Shown here one piece after another: positions 34,147-43,390 of a DNA stretch of 64,000 nt. Position 1 is the first letter of the stretch. Each line of letters begins with the position of its first letter. Location of the stretch: positions 1 to 64,000 of the forward strand of contig CAKRXU010000012.1 in the NCBI GenBank assembly GCA_934424575.1, given 5' to 3'. This stretch comes from an uncultured Blautia sp. Lineage in GTDB: Bacteria > Bacillota > Clostridia > Lachnospirales > Lachnospiraceae. Below the pieces are notes generated by a model. The model worked only from the letters and a program-made list of their open reading frames with translations. It ran no database searches and was not told the origin of the DNA. The position numbers were made by a program, and so were the translations under genes.

Positions 34147-35533
34147 GGTGGAGATCCTCCCCTGTAATTTCCTCCACTGAATCTTTCAGTGCATTTACCT
34201 GATTATCGTCTACCCCCTCGGAAACTTCCTTCTGGAAAAAGATCTTAACTGTCATCAACAGAAGCTTCAGATCAAGGAAAAACGAATAGTTCTCAATATA
34301 AAAAAGATCCAGTTTAAGTTTGTCATATGGTGTCGTATTATACTTACCGTAAACCTGTGCATAACCGGTAAGTCCGGCTTTCACTTTGAGTCGATAATAA
34401 AATTCCGGAAGTTCCCTGCGATACTCACGCATGATCGTCTGGCGCTCCGGTCTCGGACCCACCAGAGACATGTCTCCCTTAAATACATTGAACAGCTGTG
34501 GAAGCTCGTCCAGATGAAGGTTGCGAAGCACCTTGCCTACAGGAGTGATTCTGGAATCATGTTTGGATGCAAGGCGCGCACCATGTTTTTCAGAATCCAC
34601 ACACATGCTGCGGAATTTGCAGATCTTGAACGATCTGCCGCCGAGCGTAAGTCTCTCCTGAAAATAAAATACAGGACCACCGTCGTATAACTTGACACAC
34701 AATGCAGCGATCAGCATGATCGGAGAGGATATGACAATTCCGATCGCAGATACTACAATATCCAGAAGTCTCTTGGCCGCACGCTGTTCCACAGAAAGTC
34801 CCATGTTCTTGGCAACCAGCAGTGGTGTATCAAAGAGATGGATACGTTCACTTCCCATCAGTATGACATCCGAGATCTTCGGGCTCAGATAGCAGCGAAT
34901 AGAATGTGCAAAGCAGTGCTTCAGGTAACGGTTACGGATCTGTGAAGGAAGATCCCAGATGATAACACCATCATATTCCTTCATCAAACGATAAATTTCC
35001 TTCTCTCCTGCATCAATATGGACTTTGCCACTGATCTCATATTTGTCCTTACGGGAATTCATCTTATGGATCAGGTCACCTGGATCTCTGTCTCCGTAGA
35101 TCACCAGTAGTTTTCGTGCACGATAAAGTCTGGAATAAATATATCTGGATCCCCAAATCCAGATCAGGATGATCACAAACTGTACCAGTGTCATCTCCAC
35201 CATAGGCCACGGATCCAGAAACCATCGGTTGATCAGTGTGATCTGGAAATATGTGATAACATTCGTACAGATCGTTGCGATCGTCATCGAATAAAATACA
35301 TCGATACGTTTTAGATATCCAACCTTCAATCCTCCATAAAGTCTGGAAAACAGTATATTGATCAGCGCATAGATCGCGATCAGTACCCAGTTACCTTTTC
35401 TCCAGAAAGGTTCAAAGATCAGGCCTCTGTAAAAGTCGTACCAGATATACGCAAAAACAGCTGTCTGTGCGATCACCACAAGGCTTGCCAGACAGAAAAC
35501 AATAAAGCGTTTAAAATCTTCTCGTCTTTTCAC
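34115..35533 (-). CDS. Initiating sugar-phosphate transferase (polyprenyl glycosylphosphotransferase)
   Basis: The start is GTG 35533, with AAGAGGT upstream. The 472-residue protein has four or five N-terminal membrane segments and a middle nucleotide-binding-like region (KLLVIYGDRDPGDLIHKM). The C-terminal catalytic domain has KRLLDIVVSAIGIVISSPIM, RLTLGGRSFKICKFRSM, LHLDELPQLFNVFKGDMSLV and GPRPERQ. Such enzymes move a sugar-1-phosphate onto undecaprenyl phosphate to start a surface polysaccharide. It is the first gene of the set with licD and the glycosyltransferase. Confidence 0.92.
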   Translation of the reverse strand: MKRREDFKRFIVFCLASLVVIAQTAVFAYIWYDFYRGLIFEPFWRKGNWVLIAIYALINILFSRLYGGLKVGYLKRIDVFYSMTIATICTNVITYFQITLINRWFLDPWPMVEMTLVQFVIILIWIWGSRYIYSRLYRARKLLVIYGDRDPGDLIHKMNSRKDKYEISGKVHIDAGEKEIYRLMKEYDGVIIWDLPSQIRNRYLKHCFAHSIRCYLSPKISDVILMGSERIHLFDTPLLVAKNMGLSVEQRAAKRLLDIVVSAIGIVISSPIMLIAALCVKLYDGGPVFYFQERLTLGGRSFKICKFRSMCVDSEKHGARLASKHDSRITPVGKVLRNLHLDELPQLFNVFKGDMSLVGPRPERQTIMREYRRELPEFYYRLKVKAGLTGYAQVYGKYNTTPYDKLKLDLFYIENYSFFLDLKLLLMTVKIFFQKEVSEGVDDNQVNALKDSVEEITGEDLHHGRTENRESK

Positions 35534-35907
35534 CAGAATACCTCTTATTTTTTATCATTCCTATTTATTATCTCTTTTTCCTGACGTTGCTATTATAACG
35601 TATATCTTCTTTTCCGTCCAGTCATTGCAAAATGTTTGCCGTTTTTCCGCTCTTATCATTGTGGTTTTATGGATGTTTCAGACAAATTTCGATCGTATTT
35701 TGTAGTATTTTAGTGCATTTTACATGATTTTTGTTTGTTTTTTACTTATTTTTCCTTTTTTTTCATTTTTTTTAATGCATTCTTTACAACACGCAAAATT
35801 TTTCTTCAATAAAATAGACTTTTTTGCTCAAAAATGTAGAAATGTTTTTGTAAAAATTGTATAATAGAAGATATACAAGCATTATTAAAGGAAAGTGAGG
35901 GTTCACT
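35534..35907. other. Intergenic region between the sugar transferase and glgC
   Basis: The 374 bases are extremely T-rich in the middle and hold no gene I can support. A likely promoter for the sugar transferase (TGGACG-N17-TATAAT, minus strand, -10 at 35592-35597) lies on the left. A -10 TATAAT for glgC lies at 35860-35865, with no convincing -35. The poly-T stretch between them may mark a terminator-free spacer or bent DNA. Confidence 0.6.
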
Positions 35908-37047
35908 ATGAAACAAAACAACATGTTAGCGATGATCCTGGCTGGCGGCCGTGGCAGTCGTCTCCATGAACTTACCAACAAAGTTGCCAAACCGGCAGTT
36001 TCATATGGCGGTAAATACCGCATCGTTGATTTCCCGTTAAGCAACTGCGCTAACAGCGGTGTCGACATCGTGGGTGTTCTTACCCAGTATGAATCTGTCC
36101 TTCTGAACAGTTATGTAGCAGCAGGCGGTCGTTGGGGTCTTGATGCAAGAGAAAGCGGAGTTTTCGTTCTCCCGCCTCGTGAAAAAGCCGATGCTGATCT
36201 GGATGTATACAGAGGTACTGCTGACGCTATTTCTCAGAATATCGACTTTATTGACAAATACTCACCAGAATATCTTCTGGTTCTCTCCGGCGACCATATC
36301 TACAAGATGGATTATGACAAGATGCTGGATTACCACAAAGAAATGAATGCAGACGCTACCATCGCTGTTATCGAAGTACCGATGAAGGAAGCAAGCCGCT
36401 TCGGTATCATGAACACAGACGGTAACGGACGTATCGTTGAATTCGAAGAAAAACCGGAACACCCGAAGAGCAATCTTGCATCTATGGGTATCTATATCTT
36501 TAACTGGAAACTGCTTCGCAAGATCCTTCTTGCAGATATGAAGAATCCTGATTCTCACCATGACTTTGGTAAAGACGTTATCCCATGTCTCCTGAATGAC
36601 AATAAGACACTTGCAGCTTACAAATTCAAAGGCTACTGGAAGGACGTAGGAACCATCGATTCTCTCTGGGAAGCCAACATGGATCTTATCGATTCCCGCA
36701 ACGAACTGAATCTGAATGATCCGGCATGGAAGATCTACACAGAAGACACATCCGCTCTTCCTCAGTACATAGGACCAAACGCCAAAGTAAATAAGGCCTT
36801 CATTACCCAGGGCTGTGTTGTAGAGGGTGAAGTAAATCATTCTGTACTGTTCACCGGATGTAAGGTCGGCGAAGGTGCCAAGATCATCGACAGTGTACTG
36901 ATGCCAGGCGTAGAAGTAGCTGCAGGCGCAGTTGTACAGCGTGCTCTTGTTGCCGATAATGTCAAGATCGGTCAGGATGCTGTTGTCGGCAGCGCAGACA
37001 GTGAAAATATCGAACTCGTGTCCAAACGTGTAAAGGGGGTAGAATAA
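35908..37047 (+). CDS. glgC: Glucose-1-phosphate adenylyltransferase, catalytic subunit
   Basis: The 379-residue protein has the nucleotide-binding GGRGSRLHELTNKVAKPAV, GGKYRIVDFPLSNCANSG, the glucose-site segment VLSGDHIYKMDYDKM, FEEKPEHPKS and a C-terminal left-handed beta-helix (VLFTGCKVGEGAKI, DNVKIGQDAV). It makes ADP-glucose, the first step of glycogen synthesis. The glgD subunit follows after 1 base. The residues needed for catalysis are present here and partly lost in glgD, as in other Firmicutes with the two-subunit enzyme. Confidence 0.96.
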   Translation: MKQNNMLAMILAGGRGSRLHELTNKVAKPAVSYGGKYRIVDFPLSNCANSGVDIVGVLTQYESVLLNSYVAAGGRWGLDARESGVFVLPPREKADADLDVYRGTADAISQNIDFIDKYSPEYLLVLSGDHIYKMDYDKMLDYHKEMNADATIAVIEVPMKEASRFGIMNTDGNGRIVEFEEKPEHPKSNLASMGIYIFNWKLLRKILLADMKNPDSHHDFGKDVIPCLLNDNKTLAAYKFKGYWKDVGTIDSLWEANMDLIDSRNELNLNDPAWKIYTEDTSALPQYIGPNAKVNKAFITQGCVVEGEVNHSVLFTGCKVGEGAKIIDSVLMPGVEVAAGAVVQRALVADNVKIGQDAVVGSADSENIELVSKRVKGVE

Positions 37048-37048
37048 T

Positions 37049-38164
37049 ATGGCAAGAGCATTTGGAATTGTCACATCTTCCGGATCCCATGTTAATGTAG
37101 GAGGACTTCAGCAGTATCGTCCGATCGGTGCTTTCTCCTTCCTTGGAAGATATCGTGTCATCGACTTTCCTATTTCAAATATGAGCAACAGCGGCATTGA
37201 CCGCATTCAGGTATATGTAAAGAATAAACCGCGTTCTCTGGTAGAGCACCTCGGAACCGGCCGTCATTACAACATCAACTCCAAGCGTGGTAAACTCCAG
37301 CTTATGTTCTCCCAGAACAGCTCAGAGAACGATGTATACAATACAGATATCGCAGCTTTCGCTGAAAACCTTGAATTCATCGAGCGTATGCATGAACCAT
37401 ATGTGATCATCGCTCCTGCTTACATGGTATACGCTGCAAACTACAGTGAACTTCTTCAGGCACATATTGATTCCGGTGCAGACATTTCTCTTCTGTATCA
37501 TTCCGTTGATAACGCAAGAGAATCTTTCCTGAACTGCGATATCCTGAACCTGAACAAGCAGAAAGGTGTCGAATCCATCGAAAAGAACCGCGGAAGTGCT
37601 CAGAAACGCAATATCTTCATGGATACCTACATCATGAACAAAGAGCTTTTCATTGACCTCATCAAGAAGGCTAAGAAGATTTCTTCCATGTACACTCTGC
37701 CGCAGATCGTAGCAGCTTCTCTTGGAGATCTGGATATCCGTGGTATTGCACACAGAGGATACTTTACATCTATCACTGACTTTAACAGTTATTACAATGC
37801 AAACCTCTCTCTGATCGATATCAAGACTGCTGAGGGACTGTTCAATCCGGAATGGCCGATTTACACCAGAACCAACGATTCCTGCCCGACTCAGTATCTT
37901 GAGGGAGCAGATGTTAAGAATTCCGTTATTTCCAACGGCTGCATCATCGAAGGAACTGTAGAGAACTCCGTAATCGGACGTGGCTGCCAGATCAAACCTG
38001 GTGCTGTAGTTAAGAACAGTGTTGTACTTGCTCATACTGTTGTTGGTGAGAATGCACACATTGAGAATCAGGTTATGGATAAATGGGCCAGGGTTATCCA
38101 CGGCAATGAGATCATTGCTGAGGAAGGACATCCTGGATATATCCGCAGAGATGATATACTGTAA
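37049..38164 (+). CDS. glgD: Glucose-1-phosphate adenylyltransferase, GlgD subunit
   Basis: The 371-residue paralogue of GlgC has the fold but a degenerate N-terminal loop (SSGSHVNVGGLQQYRPIGAF instead of GGxGxRL), FLGRYRVIDFPISNMSNSG, and a C-terminal beta-helix with hexapeptide-like turns (IEGTVENSVIGRGCQI). GlgD is regarded as a regulatory or stabilising partner of GlgC in glycogen-forming Firmicutes. It starts 1 base after glgC, and a terminator follows. The glycogen synthase and branching genes are not in the window. Confidence 0.95.
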   Translation: MARAFGIVTSSGSHVNVGGLQQYRPIGAFSFLGRYRVIDFPISNMSNSGIDRIQVYVKNKPRSLVEHLGTGRHYNINSKRGKLQLMFSQNSSENDVYNTDIAAFAENLEFIERMHEPYVIIAPAYMVYAANYSELLQAHIDSGADISLLYHSVDNARESFLNCDILNLNKQKGVESIEKNRGSAQKRNIFMDTYIMNKELFIDLIKKAKKISSMYTLPQIVAASLGDLDIRGIAHRGYFTSITDFNSYYNANLSLIDIKTAEGLFNPEWPIYTRTNDSCPTQYLEGADVKNSVISNGCIIEGTVENSVIGRGCQIKPGAVVKNSVVLAHTVVGENAHIENQVMDKWARVIHGNEIIAEEGHPGYIRRDDIL

Positions 38165-38190
38165 TCCAAACTTTCTTTTAATAAAATGAA

Positions 38191-38229
38191 AAAATACCCG
38201 GCGGGCAGTTTGTCCATCGGGTATTTTTT
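38191..38229 (+). terminator. Terminator of glgCD
   Basis: AAAATACCCG pairs with CGGGTATTTT around a 17-base loop, followed by T bases. Confidence 0.85.
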
Positions 38230-38245
38230 CGTCTCTGATCCTTTT

Positions 38246-39505
38246 TTATAAGATAACGGTAATCGTTAATCCTCTGCCATTTTTGTTCTCTGCCGTGATC
38301 TTTCCTTTATGTGCCTGCACGATCGCCTTCGCCACAGAAAGCCCGATACCAGAACCGCCTGTACCGGAGTTCCTGGAACTGTCCAGTCTGTAAAATCTCT
38401 CAAAGAGCACATCCAGTTTTCCCTGTGGAAGATCATCCGCGTCGTTGTATACTTCCAGAAAAATCTTCTTACCTTTTTTCTTAAGAGTTAATGTGATATT
38501 TCCGTTCTCAGAAGAATATTTCACCGCATTGTCCATCAAGATTCCGGCGAGCTGACGGATCGAGCGTTCATCTCCTGTGTAAGTAATATCTTCTTCTATA
38601 TTTAATGTCAGATTCTTTTCACAGGTCTGTGCCAGTGATTCGTAAGGCTGTACACATTCTGACACAGCTTCTGAAAGATTGAATTCGCATTTTTCTTCCA
38701 GTCCTTTTTCCTCGTCGAGCCTGCTCAATGTCACGAGCTGCTGAACCAGTCCGGAAAGCCGCTGGATCTGTTTCCGGGTGCTCTTTGTCCACTGGGATTC
38801 TCCGCTTTCCATTTCCATGACCTCTGTGTTTGCATCGATGATCGTCAGTGGTGTCTTGAGCTCGTGGCTCGCGTCTGTGATAAAGCGTTTCTGTTTCTGG
38901 ATACTCTCTTCCACCGGTCGGAATACCATCCTGGAAAAGATCACCACCAGCACAAAGACTGCTGCCAGACCGAGAAGCGATACAGATATCGTTGTCACCA
39001 GTACTGTCCTGAAATTCGATATCTCCCGGCGGCAGTCCAGAAAGACGTATTTTGCTCCGTCTTCTGTCTCCGTCACTCTGTAGCGGTAGATTCCCTGGAA
39101 TCCTGTGGTTTTGTTTTTTTGCTGAGCTGTCTGTGTGTATTCCTCGGCAGTCTCCTCATCAACCGCTGCGATCCTGTCCAGATCACAGTCTGTGACTTCT
39201 CCGTTCTCATCCACAGTCACAGTAAAATAGCGAGTCTCAAATGGCGTCTCCACAGAAAAACGACTCTTGTCTTTTTCATCATTCTCTGGTTTCGCCGGTG
39301 GAGTTTCTGTGTCGTCCTGCTCATGCCATGACGGCTCCTCCGGGAATTTCCCGTCGTTCTGTTCGAGAAGTGCTGTCATTTCATCTGCACGGTCCAGCAT
39401 TTCTCTGTAATTGCTGAAATTGACAACGCCCATGATGGCGGTGAGCACCAGCATGGTCGAGAGCATTGCCACTAGAATAAATTTTTTTCTTAAATCCCGT
39501 ATCAT
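38246..39505 (-). CDS. Sensor histidine kinase with two membrane segments
   Basis: The 419-residue kinase has a membrane segment near residues 10-30, an about 135-residue extracellular loop rich in acidic and Pro residues, and a second segment near 170-192. The cytoplasmic part has the H-box DASHELKTPL with His214, N-box DNAVKYSSEN and G-box GSGIGLSVAK. It overlaps the regulator gene by 4 bases (ATGA). The pair lies directly behind the secreted beta-helix gene on the same strand, so the two-component system may sense its state or set its expression. Confidence 0.93.
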   Translation of the reverse strand: MIRDLRKKFILVAMLSTMLVLTAIMGVVNFSNYREMLDRADEMTALLEQNDGKFPEEPSWHEQDDTETPPAKPENDEKDKSRFSVETPFETRYFTVTVDENGEVTDCDLDRIAAVDEETAEEYTQTAQQKNKTTGFQGIYRYRVTETEDGAKYVFLDCRREISNFRTVLVTTISVSLLGLAAVFVLVVIFSRMVFRPVEESIQKQKRFITDASHELKTPLTIIDANTEVMEMESGESQWTKSTRKQIQRLSGLVQQLVTLSRLDEEKGLEEKCEFNLSEAVSECVQPYESLAQTCEKNLTLNIEEDITYTGDERSIRQLAGILMDNAVKYSSENGNITLTLKKKGKKIFLEVYNDADDLPQGKLDVLFERFYRLDSSRNSGTGGSGIGLSVAKAIVQAHKGKITAENKNGRGLTITVIL

Positions 39506-40176
39506 GACTGTATCTCCAGATAATAGCCCTGTCCTCGTGCTGCTTTGATCTTCACGTTAGCACCAAGGGCCGTGAGCCTTTTTCTTAAATAGGAAATATA
39601 AACCCAGACAACTCCGACATCTGCCTCACTGTCGTAGCCCCAGATTTTTTCCATAAAACGGTCTGTTGAGATCACCTGACTCGGGTTTGCCGCAAGGAGT
39701 TCCATGACCTGAAACTCCTTGTTTGGCAGTCTGCACGCATCTGTGGGGGATTTTAGTTCAAAGGTGGTGCAGTCAAGGGAAAGATTTCCGACTTTTAATG
39801 TTGAGCTGACGGCTTCTGTCCGCCGTCTTGTCACGGAGCGTATTCTTGCAAGAAGTTCTTTCGCTGCAAATGGCTTGCTGAGATAATCATCTGCTCCGCT
39901 GTCCAGTCCGAGAACACGGTCGTCCACCTCGGACTTGGCAGTAAGGATCAGCACCGGCACATCGTTGCCCTGTGCACGGATATTTTTGAGTACCGTGATA
40001 CCGTCCATCTTCGGCATCATGATATCCAGGATCGCACCGTCGTAATTATCAGCCTCCAGATAATTCAATGCGTCCTCTCCATTGTAAACCGCATCTACGG
40101 AATAATTATTATGTTTCAGGATCGCCACCAGCGCATCGGAAAGTTCTCTCTCATCTTCTGCAAGTAAAAGTCTCAT
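39502..40176 (-). CDS. OmpR-family response regulator
   Basis: The start is taken at ATG 40176 (MRLLLAEDEREL), which has AAAGGAGGAG upstream. The 224-residue protein has a receiver domain with Asp51 in AILDIMMPKMDG and switch Lys in YLSKPF. A winged-helix output domain follows (LPNKEFQVMELLAANPSQVIS, VWVYISYLRKRL). It is coupled by ATGA overlap to the histidine kinase. It begins 84 bases after the stop of the beta-helix gene. Confidence 0.95.
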   Translation of the reverse strand: MRLLLAEDERELSDALVAILKHNNYSVDAVYNGEDALNYLEADNYDGAILDIMMPKMDGITVLKNIRAQGNDVPVLILTAKSEVDDRVLGLDSGADDYLSKPFAAKELLARIRSVTRRRTEAVSSTLKVGNLSLDCTTFELKSPTDACRLPNKEFQVMELLAANPSQVISTDRFMEKIWGYDSEADVGVVWVYISYLRKRLTALGANVKIKAARGQGYYLEIQS

Positions 40177-40260
40177 ACGCTCCTCCTTTATTGTCACTAT
40201 TTATAATTTTTATCTTCATTCCTGAACAAGCAGTCTCGTTGTTCTGGAATATCTTTTCGC

Positions 40261-41850
40261 TTAAGCAAGTTCTTCCGGCATTTCCACTTCATAGTCGGAC
40301 CACTGGGTTGTGGAAGAAGCACCGGACAGATCTGCATTGTCTGAATAAGAATCTACAGTTACAGTATAGCTGCTTTCGCCCTCTACGTAAACTGTTCCGT
40401 CAGTTCCTTTTACAGTTACTGTGTTTCCATCAGCATCTACGATAGTTCCACTGTTGGAAAGGCTTGTCAGAGTGCTGTCACCAGTTACAGTCCAGGTGCA
40501 GTCTTCACCGATATAAAGATTGCAGTAACCGTCTCCGCCTTCTCCTGCGTTGCTCTCGTCATCTGTAACTGCACCGGTAAGGGTACTTCCGTCTGTCATG
40601 TAGAAATCAAGCTGACTGATGCTGTCCCATACCACGTCGCCCTGCATTTCCTGTTTTGTTGCAGTGAACAGGCAGTCCGCACCATTATTTCCACTTTCGC
40701 CCCAGCCTCTCTGGTTGCTGTTTCCTGTACATTTCAGGAAGAAGTCATTGTCATCTGCGTAAGTGATATCTACATCAGAAAGTGTGATCGTAGACTCTGT
40801 ATTGGTTGTATAGAACATTCCACCATTCTTTGCTGTCAGAGATCCACCGTTCATCTCGAAAGTACTGTTTCCAACCTCGGAGTCACCGGACATACTCTGA
40901 TAAAGGATTACGTTCCAGGTGCAGTCGTTCTGTTCGTTATCGCTCATATTTCCTGTCAGATCTGAATCAAACAGATGAATAGAATTCAGACCTTCGATGC
41001 AGATCGCCTCAGATCCGTTTGCGGTAAGTGTTGCATTGTTTACGGAAATATCTGCTGTGCTGTAGATTGCCGGGGAGCCAATGCCGTTTGAAGTATAAGT
41101 TCCACCGTCAACTACCATTGTTCCGCCACCACGGTCACTTCTGATCGCCGCGGAGGATTCTCCATTTGTCTCCACTGTCATATCCCAGGCATACAGCGTA
41201 CCGCCGCCTGCTGCGTGGATGCCACCGGAAGTATCCTGTGTGGTTGTGATCGTATCATTTGCCGCGTAAACAGTTCCATCGCCATAAGCAAACAGTCCTG
41301 CTGCTCCTTTAGCATCTGTGTCGATCGTGGAATTGCTTACATAAGCTTCACCGTCTGTTGCAAGGATTGCTGCACCAACTCCATAGAAACTGGAATTATC
41401 ACCGCCCTGGCTGTCTGAGGATTCTCTTGTGATCGTTGAATTCTTGATAGAAACCTTCGCACCTTCGGAAATGTGTGCCACGTTTTCATCTGTTCCTGTG
41501 GAGGAAAGTGTTTCGCCGTCTACGGTTGTATCTTCTGTGTAATCATTTACTGCATCGTAGCTTTCAACGCCCTGTGACTGTCTGCCAGGTGCTCCTCCAG
41601 GTCCTCCCTGTCCATCGCCCTGCGGTGGTTCTCCGTCCGGTTTCTCACCTGTTGGCGGCTCACTGTTGTCTCCATCCGGTTTTGCCGGCGGCTCTCCGTC
41701 TGGTTTTTCGCCCTGCTGACTATCGCTGCTGTCCGAAGAACTGTCGGTAGATTCTGCTGCTGTCGCTGCGGAGCTTCCTGCTGCGTAAACGCTTGCTGTT
41801 GACATACTTAATACTAATCCTAACATTACTGCTACATATTTTTTCTTCAT
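40261..41850 (-). CDS. Secreted right-handed beta-helix protein
   Basis: The 529-residue protein has a signal peptide (MKKKYVAVMLGLVLSMSTAS, cleavage near VYA). An acidic, Pro/Gly-rich stretch follows with GEKPDGEPP repeats (about residues 45-95). The rest is Ser/Thr/Asn/Gly-rich beta-helix-like rungs with repeated short strands (VSIKNSTITRE, AYVSNSTIDTD, VYAANDTITTT, ISVNNATLTANG). No sortase motif or membrane anchor is present, so it may be released or held non-covalently. It resembles adhesin-like or polysaccharide-binding helices, but no catalytic residues are recognisable. A hairpin covers its ribosome site. Confidence 0.8.
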   Translation of the reverse strand: MKKKYVAVMLGLVLSMSTASVYAAGSSAATAAESTDSSSDSSDSQQGEKPDGEPPAKPDGDNSEPPTGEKPDGEPPQGDGQGGPGGAPGRQSQGVESYDAVNDYTEDTTVDGETLSSTGTDENVAHISEGAKVSIKNSTITRESSDSQGGDNSSFYGVGAAILATDGEAYVSNSTIDTDAKGAAGLFAYGDGTVYAANDTITTTQDTSGGIHAAGGGTLYAWDMTVETNGESSAAIRSDRGGGTMVVDGGTYTSNGIGSPAIYSTADISVNNATLTANGSEAICIEGLNSIHLFDSDLTGNMSDNEQNDCTWNVILYQSMSGDSEVGNSTFEMNGGSLTAKNGGMFYTTNTESTITLSDVDITYADDNDFFLKCTGNSNQRGWGESGNNGADCLFTATKQEMQGDVVWDSISQLDFYMTDGSTLTGAVTDDESNAGEGGDGYCNLYIGEDCTWTVTGDSTLTSLSNSGTIVDADGNTVTVKGTDGTVYVEGESSYTVTVDSYSDNADLSGASSTTQWSDYEVEMPEELA

Positions 41851-41853
41851 AAA

Positions 41854-41908
41854 AAAGTTCCACCTTTCTGTGTACGTTTCGATAAGTACACTATACAGGT
41901 GGAACTTT
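41854..41908 (-). promoter_or_regulatory. Hairpin enclosing the ribosome-binding site of the beta-helix gene
   Basis: A perfect 12-bp inverted repeat, AAAGTTCCACCT at 41897-41908 (minus strand) and AGGTGGAACTTT at 41854-41865, encloses a second stem GTGTAC/GTACAC. The downstream arm contains the ribosome site AGGTGG and is followed by six T bases directly before the ATG. If transcribed whole, it could act as an attenuator or hide the ribosome site. A possible -10 (TATAGT) inside the loop makes a DNA-level operator an alternative. Confidence 0.6.
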
Positions 41909-41943
41909 AATTTTACTTTAAAGTAGTTGTGAAGATTTTGTGA

Positions 41944-42486
41944 TCAACGATAATATCTTTTTCCACTGAATGCTGTCACTACACACTCAATCCCCTCAAG
42001 GATCAGATAAGAGCCAACCAGCACTCCCATGGAAAGAATCGTGACCATCGGCCGGAACACCAGCATAATTCCGACGATCAGCCCAAGAATATTCAGAATC
42101 AGGGAAAGTGTGTAGTAAGTACTTCCAAAATGCATCTTCATATACTGCAGATGCGAAAGTCTGGAAATACAGTGTGCAATGATCCAGATCGGAAGGATCA
42201 TTGCGATCGCCCAGGTTCCTGCACTCGGATGTACCATCAGCATAAAACCTGCCATGACACCCAGAATTCCAGTCACAAGGGAAATGATCGGTCCGAAACC
42301 GGTGAAACGTTCCATTTTAACATACAGAACGATATCAGCGATTCCACTGAAAACTGCGATCAGTCCACACAGTACTACGATCCAGGTAATAATGCCTACC
42401 GGCTGTTTAATGATAAAAATCCCAAGAATGATCAGAACGATTCCCAAGATCAGCTCTGTCCATCCAATGTCAGACTGTCTTCTCAT
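41944..42486 (-). CDS. DUF308/HdeD-family membrane protein
   Basis: The start is taken at ATG 42486 (MRRQSDIGWTEL), with AAAGGAGG nine bases upstream. The 180-residue protein has six predicted membrane helices (ELILGIVLIILGIFII, VLCGLIAVFSGIADIVLY, IISLVTGILGVMAGFML, LILNILGLIVGIMLVF). This is the HdeD/DUF308 repeat pattern. Members are linked to acid stress in enterobacteria, but in Clostridia the role is unknown. The start lies inside the last codons of the ftsH remnant. Confidence 0.8.
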   Translation of the reverse strand: MRRQSDIGWTELILGIVLIILGIFIIKQPVGIITWIVVLCGLIAVFSGIADIVLYVKMERFTGFGPIISLVTGILGVMAGFMLMVHPSAGTWAIAMILPIWIIAHCISRLSHLQYMKMHFGSTYYTLSLILNILGLIVGIMLVFRPMVTILSMGVLVGSYLILEGIECVVTAFSGKRYYR

Positions 42487-43310
42487 GATCGTTCGCCTCC
42501 TTTGTTTCACTTCCATTCAGGATCGCCATAAACTCATCTCCCGTGATCGTCTCTTTTTCATAGAGATAATTAGAAAGTTCATCAAGTTTCTGGCGATTGT
42601 CCAGAAGAATCTTTTTCGCTTTTTCATGTTCTCTCTTGACGAGTTCAACTACCTGACGGTCGATCTCTTTCTGCGTATCTGCGGAGCATGCCAGAGATGC
42701 ATCACCGCCAAGGTACTGATTTGTCACCGTTTCCATTGCCATCATGTCAAAATCATCGCTCATGCCATAACGGGTGATCATAGAACGTGCGATCTTGGTC
42801 GCCTGCAACATCACTGAAATGAATACCGTCGGTTGATGGTACATAAACCTTGGCATTGCTTTTGCCCATTCCAAATGCCATGGAATTCTTGCCGCCCGCC
42901 TGGTTTATCATTTTGCGGCCCATATACTGACCAAGTGCGATAAAGATCACCAGCGGAAGAATACCTGTGAGCAGAAAACTTGCCAGCGGTGATATCTGCT
43001 GATCGATCTCCTTGGAAAACTTCGCTCCGGCATCATAAAGACGCTCTGTCAGAGTCGGGTCGTCCATCACACCTGTTTTGTAAACGATACTCGAGTCATC
43101 CTTATCTGTAAAAAGGATCTGATTGTCCTCAATCTGGACATCCTCGATCTTTTTGTCTTCAATCTTTGACATAAAAGTTCCATAATCTACTTCCCTGACC
43201 ATGCTCTTCGTGATCATCGGTGTCACGATCACGTTAAAAATGACAAGGACCAGAAGCACGACTCCGTAATAATAAAGCAATGGCTTCTTTGGTGATTTCA
43301 CTTCTTTCAT
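42470..43310 (-). pseudogene. ftsH: ftsH with internal out-of-frame deletion
   Basis: The first part reads the FtsH N-terminus: a membrane segment (YYYGVVLLVLVIFNVIVTPM), the extracytoplasmic domain (VDYGTFMSKIEDKKIEDVQI), a second membrane segment (FLLTGILPLVIFIALGQYMG), then FSDVAG at the start of the AAA domain. At about 42800-42812 this joins, in another frame, to the FtsH C-terminus (QATKIARSMITRYGMSDDF, KKILLDNRQKLDELSNYLYE). The whole AAA+ ATPase and the zinc-protease HExxH part, roughly 300 residues or more, are missing. Two overlapping frames result, and neither can give a working protease. Confidence 0.88.
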
Positions 43311-43390
43311 GAAACAGTTCCTCCTTACCCTGGTTATCTTTTAATTCATTATCCATTATATCCCAGATCCGGTCTTTTTTTATATAGACA

